Below are positions 47,596 through 58,225 of a stretch of 64,000 nt of DNA, one piece after another; positions within the stretch are counted from its first letter, which is position 1; each line of letters opens with the position of its first letter. The position numbers were made by a program, and so were the translations under genes. The stretch covers positions 118,295 through 182,294 of the forward strand of contig QKWP01000593.1 of NCBI GenBank assembly GCA_003550325.1, written 5' to 3'. This stretch comes from Gigaspora rosea. Lineage: Eukaryota > Glomeromycota > Glomeromycetes > Diversisporales > Gigasporaceae. The notes beneath the pieces were generated by a model. It was not told where the DNA came from. It did no database searches and saw only the letters and a program-made list of their open reading frames with translations.

Positions 47596-48414
47596 TTACC
47601 TTTGATTCCAGTATTTGGCCTTATCTAGATCTCTTATTGCACCAATTCCACATCGATAACATTCTGCAACACTTGACATTGCACTAATGCATCCCATCTC
47701 TGCTGATTTTAAATAATAAATGATTGCTTTAGTTTCGTCCTTTTCAACACCAATTCCATGTTGATAACAATATCCAACATTTTGCGTTCCTTTAGCGTTT
47801 CCCATCTTTGCAGCTTTTTGATAATGAATGAATGCCTTATGTTCATTCTTTTCAACTCCAATTCCACAACGATAACAATATCCAACACAGCTTGTTGCAT
47901 TAGCGTCACCCATCTCAGCTGATTTTTGAGCATAATTAAATGACTTATGATCATCTTTTTCAACTCCAATTCCATAGAAATAACAGGCTCCAAAATCATG
48001 AAATCCAAGAGCGCTTCCCATATCTGCAGATTTTTGATAATAAATGAATGCCTTATGTTCATCTTTTTCAACCCATTTACCAAAACGATAACAATCCGCA
48101 AGAATATTTTGAACCGTAGGATTTATTTGATCATTAAAGCAAAAATTAATAATATTATTTGGATTTAGCTTCTTCCTTATTAAAAACTGTTCTAATATAT
48201 CAAGAATTAAACTAGGGTATTTGCTTTCATATCTTTTTTCATTATATAGATTACACATTTCTTTAATAATTTCATTAACAGAATTCTGTGATAAATCTTG
48301 GAACTTTTTATCTTCTAAATACAATTGTGTATTATTGTTGATCAATTGAGTAATATCTAATGAGCTGCCGATTTTTTCTTGTTGATTTACAATTGGGTTA
48401 TTGTAATTTGACAT
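47596..48414 (-). CDS. Sel1-repeat protein, 272 residues, intact
   Basis: Start at MSNYNNPIVNQQEK (48414), shared with the copy at 27570; an in-frame ATG at 48519 would add 35 residues that have no counterpart there. Cap region (LYLEDKKFQDLSQNSVNE, LEQFLIRKKLNPNNI), then five Sel1 repeats, e.g. CYFYGIGVEKDDHKSFNYAQ and CYRCGIGVEKNEHKAFIHY, ending KAKYWNQR-stop. Probably a scaffold protein. The kinase gene follows on the same strand. It is the better preserved member of an inverted duplication with 27.5-30.6 kb. Confidence 0.85.
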   Translation of the reverse strand: MSNYNNPIVNQQEKIGSSLDITQLINNNTQLYLEDKKFQDLSQNSVNEIIKEMCNLYNEKRYESKYPSLILDILEQFLIRKKLNPNNIINFCFNDQINPTVQNILADCYRFGKWVEKDEHKAFIYYQKSADMGSALGFHDFGACYFYGIGVEKDDHKSFNYAQKSAEMGDANATSCVGYCYRCGIGVEKNEHKAFIHYQKAAKMGNAKGTQNVGYCYQHGIGVEKDETKAIIYYLKSAEMGCISAMSSVAECYRCGIGAIRDLDKAKYWNQR

Positions 48415-49403
48415 TTTGATGATGTTTGTACAGTAGAGCGAATTACTAAATGCAGATTCATGTTCGACCACCAAAACGGGAGATAATACGAGCCAGCCAA
48501 AGTGCATATGTATATGCAAATATCACGAATTCAAGCGGTAATATAGGAGGGTTGGTTATTTAAGTAGATATAGATTGTTTAATTAATTTATAGCAATGGA
48601 TCACGAGTGTTAAACAGATAGATAAGAGAAAATTAATGATTAAAAAAAATTAAAAAATTTAAATGCAATATAAACCATGAGAATTTAATGTCTTTAAAGA
48701 ATAAGTCGACTAAAGAGTTTTATTATAGCCAAATTCGACATTCGATGGCTGTTTATACGTGGTTTGTGAAAGAGGGTATTCGATAGTGTAAACAATTTAA
48801 ATTGATACTCGACAACGGAGCTAAAATTTCATTGGTGAATTAAGCATATTGGATCTCACTTTAATGCTACACGACCTAAATCTCGAAATTCAGTACAGTC
48901 GGGAACATTACCAAATAAGGTAGTTGCACGAGGTTGTTACAAAATCCAATACTGTATAATGTTTCAATTAAAAAACTAATAAACGTACATATGATATGAC
49001 CTAAGTATATGAGATGACCTAAGTATATAATAATTAATTTTAGAAGTGTTTAGTGTAAAATTTTATCTTGCTAACTATATAAAATGTTCTATCAACTAAT
49101 TCAATACATATAAGAGAAAGCTGCGCAGTTGTGTGACGCGGCACAGGACCAGTACGATCAGCTTATGTAAACTCTAAAATAATTTTATTAATTGTTACTT
49201 ATAATGACTGACTAAGTCGATGCTACAAAAACCTGCTTAGCCTGCTTAGTCGACTAACGCTTAAGTTGAACATTTTGAGCCATTCCGTGCTTAGTTGCCT
49301 AACGCTTAAAAATATCGCAGATTTTTGCCCATTTTGAGCGTATCATACTTGATACATGCCGCACATGACTTGCACATATTACGTATATTAGATTGTAGCA
49401 CTA
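48415..49403. other. Intergenic
   Basis: The first ~500 bp resemble the upstream side of the 27.57-kb gene. At 49190-49330 TTAGTCGACTAACGCTTAAG words occur in pairs and recur at 49860-49925. No gene. Confidence 0.4.
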
Positions 49404-49649
49404 TAAGGCCACTCCAATTTAATTTTTGTTTAACATAAAATAAAATAGCTCATAAGAGAGGGGGGAGAGTATAAAAAATAAACAAATTAATAAAAAATAC
49501 GGTAATTCTATTGGCTACAAAAAATTTAAATTTATAAAAAGCAAATACTGCAATCTGATTGGCTAATATGATGTTTTTTTTTCACCTGAAATTTTAAAAA
49601 ATAGGGGGGGGACTATGTTAAACAGAAAATCAAATTGGTCTGGCCTAAG
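49404..49649. mobile_element. PIF/Harbinger-like MITE, ~240 bp
   Basis: TAA precedes GGCCACTCCAATTTAATT at 49407, and the complement of GGCCAGACCAATTTGATT is followed by TAA at 49646. Similarity of the ends runs ~35 bp, including GTTTAACATA. It matches the ends seen at 18201 and 20564. The interior has G-rich runs (GAGAGGGGGGAGAG, AGGGGGGGGAC). Confidence 0.65.
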
Positions 49650-50845
49650 TAAGCATGATTTGATCTAATAGTGCATGATGAGTCTAAGCGATCCAAATTT
49701 CACGATGATCCGTGACAAAAAATGGTTTATGATAAATTATATTCATATCTAAGTTATTGATGATCCAAAATCATAGATTCCCGAACCACATCTACAGTGC
49801 AGCATCATAGAGTTCTATAATGTAAATACAATAAAATAAATAATGATCAATTCTATTTTCATTAAAAGCCAACTAAGTTGATTTCTCAGCCAGCTAAGTC
49901 AACTAGGTCGACTAACGATTATCTCTTAAACCATCCAGCAGCCAAATATGCATGTTAGAATTTGTTTTTTACATATTTTTTCTAATAAATTTTTATTAAT
50001 CATATGATCCCTATTTCTAAGCTAAAATAAAATTTGAGATATTTTAATTAATGTTAAATAAATTTTATATTTAACTTTAATAATATTAAAGATATTTAGT
50101 TTGAAATATAGCAATTCTAAAAATTTCACTATAAATTTTTAAAATATTTTTTGTTGATTTTTAACTTTTTATATATTCTTGTCTATAATAAATTTTTTGC
50201 TATTATATAAAGTTAAAATTTTATTTATAAAATTATAAAAATTTTAATAATTAAAATTATAAAATTTTAATAATTAAAATTATAAAAATTTTAATAATTA
50301 TAATTATAAAAATTTTAATAATTTAAGTTATTTTTTAAAACAAATTCACAATTTGTATTAAAATTATTATATTTATAATTTTAAAAAGGTTATCAATGAA
50401 TAAAGATCAAATGTTGTATTTTTTAAAAAAAAATTGATTTTTAAAATATTTACTATATAGATAACTTTATTTTTTGTTCTTATAATTTAAAATAAATATA
50501 CTATTTTATAATCATTATTTTTAAATATTTTTATATAAATTTTTTTATAAGATTTTAAATTTTGATAAAAATAGATTAGAAACAAAAGTTTTAACATTTT
50601 AGAAACCAAATATTTTCACTAACTACAAACAATTTAAAGATAGCATTATGTTAACTACTTCAATTTTTCTAGTTTTACAGTTTAAAAAAACTTTCTGTCA
50701 AATTAGCACAAACAAATACAAAAAAAAAAATAATTTGTTTTTAGAATGCTTTAATTATAATTAGGTTAAATCTATTCATAACAGCTATATTCTATAACTC
50801 AAAATTTTACTAGAGTAACCACTGTTTAGAGCTTACAGATTCTTT
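49650..50845. other. Very AT-rich intergenic
   Basis: A ~27-bp unit (AAAATTTTAATAATTAAAATTAT) is repeated about five times at 50210-50330. No gene. Confidence 0.5.
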
Positions 50846-50849
50846 ATTT

Positions 50850-51700
50850 GAATAATATTCAAATAATTAGAATCTGGCATATAGCTATTTGAATATTTGC
50901 TGAATGACTAAATTTACTAAATAATTTGAATAACTATAACTATTCGAATAATAATATTTATTTGAATAATAATATAAATAATAAGGATTTTACTAAAACA
51001 CACCTATGGTATTTTACACAAAACTATTAGAATAGCCAATCAAAATTTAAGATCAGGCGTAACAAAAAATTTTGTTTTTTTGTTTATTTTTTTAAAAAAA
51101 CATTCATATTGCAAAATTTTGCTCATGAAACCACTTTTGGGACTCTAATAAAAAAATTCCTTGCTAAATTTTGTATATTCTAATGCCCTCAATAAAATCC
51201 TAGGCCTTACCTAACCCTAAAGTAATTAAAATTTATTTTTTGTTTGGAGTCGTCTTGGCGCCACCTGGGGTGGTAAATAATTCACTGCCACCCTATCCAA
51301 ATTAAATACCAAATTGACTGACTGACTCTAACCTTATGGTGAATGCGTCATCAAATTACTATTTAATTTGAACAGGGTGGTATACCAACTCGGGTGGCAC
51401 AAAGACTTTTCATTTTTGTTTTGTAAAAATTTGTTTTTTTGTTTTTGTTACACAGATTTGCAAATCCAATTTACCTATGGTAGTAAAATACTATAAGTGT
51501 GTTTTATAATAATTGAATAATAATATTCGAATAAATAAATTTATTTGAATAATTATAATATTCGAATAAATAAATTTATTTGAATAATTATAATATTCGA
51601 ATAAATAAATTTATTTGAATAATTATAATTATTCAAATAAATAAATTTATTTGAATAATTATAATTATTCAAATAAATATATATTCAAGTAAATTATTTA
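50850..51700. repeat. TTCGAATAA-rich blocks flanking nested MITEs
   Basis: 51513-51690 has five copies of a 35-bp unit (TTGAATAATTATAATATTCG plus AATAAATAAATTTAT). Related TTCGAATAA words lie at 50850-50990 and again at 52630-52800. Between the blocks, AAAACACACCTATGGTA (50995) and its complement (51470-51510) form an outer inverted pair. Confidence 0.6.
51043..51463. mobile_element. MITE of the ATCAGGTGTAAC family with another MITE inside
   Basis: The outer ends are AGATCAGGCGTAACAAAAA and the complement of the right end (TTTGTTACACAGATTTG), like the elements at 28.43 and 28.75 kb. Inside, 51248-51407 is a second element: GTCTTGGCGCCACC and CCACCCTATCCAAATTAAAT pair with TTTAATTTGAACAGGGTGG and GGGTGGCACAAAGAC. 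Confidence 0.55.
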
Positions 51701-53250
51701 TTTTGTCTAGTGTATTCAATATCTTATAATTTATATATATAATAATAACTAGCACTTATATAATAATGTTAATTCCAATTCTACTAATTCTACTTCTAAC
51801 TATTAAGTCAAATCGAATGTTGTGTCTATAGCTTTTTGTAGTTTAGTCTAAAAGACTCTCTATTATTTTATTATTAATTGGTTTTAATTAATTAATAATG
51901 ATTTTAATGAGCTTATTGATCTATATATAGTAATAACATATAAAGAAACAAAATAGAAAAGAAACAAAGAATAAAATCAGTAATAAGGTGGGATGATAAG
52001 ACAATTAGAAGAATCATCAATTAATTTTTTAATAATGAATTTAATTAAAAGTTGGTTAATATTGATATCATATGAAACTAAATTAATGTATACATGTATT
52101 CATCTAAAATATATATTAAATAACATGTGCAAAAAGCACAGATTACAAACTAGTATAGAAAAAAATTACATTTTGATAATTATATTGAATAATATTCAAA
52201 TATCATCATTTATTCAAATAGGAATTATTATTCAAATATGGTGCAAGAAGCCTATACTAGACAATAAAATAGTATAACTTTAAAATGCATCAACTTTTTG
52301 TAGAGACAATATTTTTAAAAGATATTTGGCAAATTTGTAGAGCTTATTATTTGAACAAAGTTACTGGTCAGATTTTTAAAATATTGCTTTTATAAAAAGT
52401 TGTAACACTTTAAAGTTAGTTAAAATTGAAACACATAGTAATTATATATAAAACAATAGTAATTTTTAAAATGCATTAACTTTTTATAGAGAAGGTTTTT
52501 CAAAAAAATATTTGGCAAATTTATAGAACTAATATTGCTCTACAAAGTTACTAGTCAGTTTTTTAAAAAACCACTTGCACAAAAAATAATAGTGATTTAA
52601 AAATTGAAACTTGTTGAGTATAGACTTCTTGCACCATATAATGAATTATTCGAATAAGAATAATTTATTCGAATAATTATATTATTTAAATAATTCGAAT
52701 AAAACAATTATTCGAATATTCATATTATTCATTGAATAATTATTTAAAAAATTTTATTCAAATATTCACTGAAAACGAATATTATTCGAATAGCAAATAT
52801 GAATCTGAAGCTTTACTTTTGTTGCATTTTTAACAAAAAATATTCCTCTTGCAATTTTGTATTAATTTTAACTCTAACTCTAACTCTAATTCTCCTAACC
52901 TAATCTAACATTAATGCTGATCTTATAGCTGTTATATAACAGGCTGTTACAAATAGATTTTTTCTTATAATTATTATTGTTCAATTAGAGACTTTATTGT
53001 TATAAAATAAAAAAACATATAGGAATTGGCTCACTATAATTAGCAGGCTCTAATTCTAAATAGTACATTTACATTTATAAATATACTACTAAGGCCCACT
53101 TTATTGTTAATTCAAGGCAACCTTTAAACTTATAATTATAATATCTTATATTCACTTATATTCATATCTAATAATCTGAAGCAATAATCTTAATGTTCCT
53201 AAACCAATACTAACAATCTGAAGCAATATCCTTAATGTTTCTGAACCAAC
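51701..53250. other. AT-rich intergenic with scattered repeat fragments
   Basis: No gene accepted. TTTTGTCTAGTGTA (51701) and TACTAGACAATAAAATA (52254) form an inverted pair, perhaps element ends. Two ~110-bp segments at 52280-52400 and 52465-52590 share AAAATGCATTAACTTTTTRTAGAGA-like wording. 52860-52900 has CTCTAACTCTAACTCTAA. Confidence 0.4.
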
Positions 53251-53252
53251 TA

Positions 53253-54399
53253 CAGTAGGTGGCCATATTATTGTAAGTAGTTTTTAAATTAAATAAATAA
53301 GATATTGGGCTAAAAATAAAACTATAAATTAATTAAATCTATATCTTTTTTATAAAAAAAAAATCATAAAATTCTATGTAGTATTTTTTGAAATAATTAA
53401 AATTATATAATATTGTACAATATTACACCAAACCAAAAATAGTAATTTTTAAAAATTAATTACTAAAATTGCTATATATTAAAATTTAATTTTTTATTAA
53501 ATAAATTAAATATAAGTGCTGCTAACTTGCCCCCTAGTGATGTAACCACCCTATAATTTACCAATCAGGCCGCAGAATCTTGTGTAACAAAATAAAGAAA
53601 ATTTTAAGAAAATTTAAAAAAAAATCAAAAAAATATAAATATCGCAAAATTTTATTACAAAAACTAGCTTTGGGCTATTAAATAAAAGTTTTTGGCATCT
53701 AATATTGCATATAAATAATCAATCCATCCTCTAACTTAATATGCCTATACCCTAACCCTAACCTTTAAAGAATAATTTTTTATATAAAAAACTTCTATAA
53801 AATAAAGGGTAGTTAAAATTTATAACTTTAACCAGGTGTTAAAATTAGTTAAATTTATTAAATATAATTATTAAGTAAAATTTGTTTAGCATAACAAATT
53901 ACATATAATACTAAATTTTAGAAATTTTAATAAATTTTGAATAAAATATTATTATTAAATGTTAAAGTTAAATTATTATTAAAATAAAATTAACAAATTA
54001 CTAAATAAAGTAATTTTGATTACTATATATAGTAATTACCAAATATTTTTTAAAAATTGTAAAACTTTTATATGTGTAATTTGTTGTAGTAAATAATTTT
54101 ATTTAAAAAATTGCTAGTTTATTAATAAAAAATTAAGTCTATATATTATTATATTTTAGTAATACTATTTACTATAAGCCTATATTAAAATTTAGAAAAT
54201 CAGTTCAATATAAAAATTCAAAAATTTACTTAACCTTAATTATTTTAAAAACTGTAGCATAGAATTTTTTAATTTTTTTATTTAAAAGATATCTGATATA
54301 AATTTAATTAATTTATATTTTATTTTTAGCCCAATATCTTATTTATTTAATTTTATATTTATTTTTAAAAACTGGCCACAATAATATGGCCACCCACTG
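53253..54399. mobile_element. Tc1/mariner-type non-autonomous element, 1147 bp
   Basis: TA flanks both ends. The left end, CAGTAGGTGGCCATATTATT, matches the complement of the right end (CAGTGGGTGGCCATATTATT), and similarity runs ~110 bp through AAATAAGATATTGGGCTAAA. No transposase is visible. The interior has a decayed ATCAGGCCGCAGAATCTTG segment and CCCTAACCCTAACC. Confidence 0.75.
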
Positions 54400-54434
54400 T
54401 ACTATTAGAACCAAGAAACAATCTATAAACAGTT

Positions 54435-55417
54435 ATATGACATGTCTTTTTAATTAATATTTATAATAAAAGTTATAATAAAAACCTATAAATTTACTAT
54501 AAACTTCAATCTAAAAATTATTTTCAACTTTACTATTAACTTCAAATTAAATTTTTTAGAAATATAGAGCAAGAAAAGAAGAAAAAGATGGTACAAAAAT
54601 TAAATTAAAATTTTGCTAATTTTGTATGATTTCAAAATATAACTTTGCCAAAAACAATAATTACTAATTTTAAATTAGCAATTATATGTAAAATTATATT
54701 CTGAACAACTTTACTTAGGTGACAAAAGTAGGTTGCCTTGTAAGAAAAATGGGTTATCTATATGCTAAAGTTAAAAATTTCTGGTTTGTAATATAAAACT
54801 GTTTTGGGCCTCTAAGTAAACTTGTTCAGCAGGCAATTCTACTCATATTAAGATCAAAAATGCTTTTTAGATCTTTTACTAAGTAAAAAAAAGGTTTAAA
54901 GTTTTGAAAAAAATTTTTTCTAAAAAAAATTTTTTCTAACTTTAAACCTATTTTTTACTTAGTAAAACGTCTAAGAAAACGTGCTTTGATTTTAATACGA
55001 GTAGAATTACCTATAAACAAGCTTACTTAGAGGCCCAAAGAAGGTTATTTTGACAAAAAATTGTTTTATATTACGACCAAAAATTTTTAACTTTAGCATA
55101 TAGAAACCCATTTTTCTTACAAGATAATCTACTTTTATTGTCTAAGTAAAGTTGTTTAGAGCATGATTTTACATATAACTGATAATTTAAAATTAGTAAA
55201 TTTTTGGTTTTGGCAAAGTTGCATTTTGAAATTGTGCAAAATTAGAAATTTTAATCCAATTTTTGTACTACTTTTTTCTATCCTTGCTCTATATTTCCGA
55301 AAATTTAATTTGAAGTTAATAGTAAAGTTGAAAATAATCTTTAGCTTGAAGTTTATAGTAAATTTATATATTTTTATTATAATGAAGACATTAGAATCTA
55401 TTTTCATTAGACATGTT
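54435..55417. repeat. ~1-kb palindrome
   Basis: Inverted arms of ~490 bp meet at 54922. The arms include TGACATGTCT-type outer words, AACTTTACTATTAACTTCAA, CTGAACAACTTTACTTAGG and CTCTAAGTAAACTTGTTCAG. The last two are versions of the end motif of the P palindromes at 15.8-16.9 kb. The innermost 60 bp is nearly perfect. Two opposing ~85-codon frames at 55156-55426 are artefacts of AT-rich palindrome sequence. Confidence 0.8.
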
Positions 55418-55952
55418 GTTAACTAATAAAAGATAAAATTAGACATCTATATAGCTAAAAATAAGAATTGAGCTATTAAATTAAATGTAATTCTTTAGAT
55501 ATATAGGGGTAAGTTAGTAGAAAAGAGACAAATTTTTTCTAAGTAAAAGTTTTTTTGGCTTTAAGCTTAAATATCTTAACAACTATTTTAATAAATTTAA
55601 TAAATATTTTTTTATTTTAATTCTATATAATTTCAAAATAAAATAAAAAAATTTTTAGCAAATTTGATCAAATAGTTGTCAAGATATTTTAATTTAAAAA
55701 TTAAAAAAATTTTACTAAAAATGATTTGTCCTTTTCTTCTAACTCACTACCATATTACTACAATTTCTAAGGTTCTTAGACTAATAATGCAGTTTCAAAG
55801 CCTAAATACTAACTATTAAAGGGTCTTGTACTACTAATAAGTAGCAAAGCCTAAACACCAACTATAAATGTCTTTGTACTACTACTTAATCTTATTTTTA
55901 TTACTAGTGTGCATTAGAACTATTAATCACTCTATCTGGTCTATCCTAGTTA
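55418..55952. other. AT-rich intergenic
   Basis: No gene. A loose inverted repeat (AAAATAAAAAAATTTTTAGCA region, 55560-55730) centres near 55640; 55795-55890 contains a duplicated CTAAATACTAACTATTAAAG-like segment. Confidence 0.4.
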
Positions 55953-56103
55953 GAGGAGTAACAAAAATCAGGTGATTTTTTAGGGGGGGAGGGGGTAAAA
56001 AAAGTTAAAATTATATATAAGAACCTGACTATTTATATATTAAGGAAGAGGGAGGGGGTAGGCCTCTGATAAAAAATAATCAGGTGATTAATGACACTGC
56101 CCT
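55953..56103 (+). mobile_element. 151-bp PIF/Harbinger-like MITE, copy 2
   Basis: Flanked by TTA (55950-55952 and 56104-56106). Starts GAGGAGTAACAAAAATCAGG and ends AATGACACTGCCC. Reverse-complement copy of 17807-17957 with the same length and nearly the same sequence, including the AGGGGGGGGAGGGGG run. Confidence 0.75.
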
Positions 56104-56334
56104 TAAATAACTGCCAGTTTTTTTTAAAAAAAATCAGATTAAACTGTGATCCAGGACTAAATAGAACTGAATAGAACTAGATTGGATAAACCATTGACCA
56201 ATAAAACATTTTTGCTATAATAATAAAATTAAGTTTATTAGTATAAAGAATTTTAATACTTTTACAATAAGCTTTTCAAATTTATAATATTTACCTAAAT
56301 AATATAAAAGGAGCATTAATTAATTATTTATTTA

Positions 56335-56832
56335 ATTTTTTTTTCTTTGACAGTCTTGGCAGTATCACTTTCTTGGTGATTTATGATGACTGTAGTTATT
56401 ATTTTTATTCTAGTAATTGTAACCTGACTTCTCCTGGCTTGCTTTTATACCACCTAGAAGCAACCTGTTGCACTGACCACCATAGTGACCAGAAATCTTT
56501 TGCAGCCAATTTTCGGACTACTGCGCCATAAGTCATATAGTATCTTGTAATATTCAGACTTAGGCCTTACATTACATCTTGTGACTTTAGTTATTCCAAA
56601 TCAGGGTTCTGGCATAGCCCTTGTCACCGTAGTCTTTATTGCAGATCACTGCCCATTATAGGAATTAAGTTTATCAATTGACATCCCAGATCCCTGTATT
56701 TTATGGTGTTTCAGTTTCCTAATTTAGCCTAGTCTAGCTGGCTTTCTTACAAATCGCTGCCACTTGGATTTGAACCAGCAACCTTGCAATTTGAGACTTT
56801 GGAGCATAACTGCTATGCTATTAGACCCAAGA
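56335..56832 (-). mobile_element. tRNA-derived SINE, ~500 bp
   Basis: On the minus strand an A-box-like TAGCATAGCAGT (56820-56809) is followed 33 bp later by a perfect B-box, GGTTCAAATCC (56776-56766), as in tRNA genes. The sequence cannot fold a good anticodon arm, so it is tRNA-derived rather than a tRNA. A ~400-bp unrelated body follows, then an A-rich tail (AAAGAAAAAAAAATTAAATA at ~56345-56325). CATTAATTATTT-like words lie next to both ends, a possible target duplication. It is clearly GC-richer than its surroundings. Confidence 0.6.
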
Positions 56833-57679
56833 TCATTAATTATTTTTATTAATTAATTTATTTAATAATAATTATATATAGATTAATTTAGTATATTAAT
56901 ATAGCAAAATAACATCTTTTAATTAACTTTATAAATATAAACATTATAGTTAAAATTAGTTAAAAAGATATTTTGTCACTTTTACCTAATAATTTGATTA
57001 AATAATATAATCAAAATTGGATATACTAAATATTCAATCTTGTACTAATTCAAGAAAAGAATTGTCATAATATATGAAAATATTAAAGTAAATTAATAAA
57101 ATGATTAGATGTTATTTGCATAGTAAAAAAAATATTTATTAATATAATATTGTTAGTGTTTACATTTCTTTCAGATACTTAAAATTTATAAACCTAATAT
57201 ATTTAAGGGTAGAGTAAATATAGATTATTTTTAATAGTTATTATATTGTAATTATATAAAATCAGATGATCAACCAATTAGAACTATAAACAATATAGAT
57301 TTAACTAATTAGAATTAACAATTTTTGTATAATCTAAAAAAATTTGGGATCATTTAAGTTTTTTTTACTAATATACAAAGATATATTTTTAAATTTAAAA
57401 TTTTAGCAAAATTTCAAATTACATATAAAAACTTTATTAGAAGCATATTTTTATTCCTATATAAAGTTTTGTTGTACAATATAAATTATATAAAAGTTGA
57501 TCTATGTTCATTCTAAGTTTAATAAAAAAAATAAAGTATATTACTAGTAGGACTCGAAATATATATAGATAGGTCAGGTATTAGTTTGCTTATTTTTAAT
57601 AGTTTTTATATAGATCTTTTCTATTTATAGTAATTTTTTGCTTATTTTTGAAGTTTTTTTGCAGATATTTCTATTTTTG
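56833..57679. other. AT-rich intergenic
   Basis: No gene or strong repeat found. Confidence 0.45.
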
Positions 57680-57680
57680 G

Positions 57681-58225
57681 GGGACGTCTAAAGCCATGTC
57701 CATTCACGTGACTATACGATCTCTGGACTAAAGGCCGGCTACGAATAATGTTTACAGTAGCCAATTAATTGCATTGATAATGCGCGAAAATGTATACATG
57801 TACGCCACGCATATTTATGAAAAAGAACAAATCTTTTTTTTTTTTGTGGATCTAACGAAGCTTTAATTACCTCTATAACAATAAACGAACAAGACAACCT
57901 ATCACTATATAGTGAAGGTTTAAACCATGTTTTTAATATTGCGAGCACTTCTTTTTTTTTTAAAACTTAATCGGCAAACTTTTTTTTCTTGTTCAAATAT
58001 TTTTTTCGAAGATTTACATCACCATAGAGTTGTAACAAAAAATCTACTTTAAAAAAAGTATTTGACTACCAAATTTTTTTTTATATATACTTTTTTTTGA
58101 CATACCAGTATCTTTCTTGATACGATTTTTTGTTCGCCTTGAAGTTTTTTTTTTTAGATATTTTCCCTTCAAAAATTGCAAACACCATTCCAACCTAAAA
58201 AACAGAAATTCAACTTCTCATAATT
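57681..58225. other. MULE 5' region
   Basis: Terminal repeat, T-runs and probable promoter. The minus-strand open frame at 57739-57948 has no recognisable similarity. Confidence 0.5.

Noticed and set aside
47093..48414. Sel1 and kinase as one gene with the 47599 donor
   Set aside because: The two bases left at the donor do not join in frame to any visible acceptor before the kinase exon, and both Sel1 copies end in a natural-looking QR-stop.
48415..48519. Longer N-terminus for the Sel1 protein (ATG at 48519)
   Set aside because: The extra 35 residues are not present in the duplicate at 27570, which starts at MSNYNN.
55156..55426. Opposed 83- and 87-codon frames
   Set aside because: They lie in one arm of the 1-kb palindrome; AT-rich low-complexity translation with no counterpart.
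56760..56832. Functional tRNA gene on the minus strand
   Set aside because: A and B boxes fit but no proper anticodon stem or acceptor pairing could be formed; a SINE head fits better.
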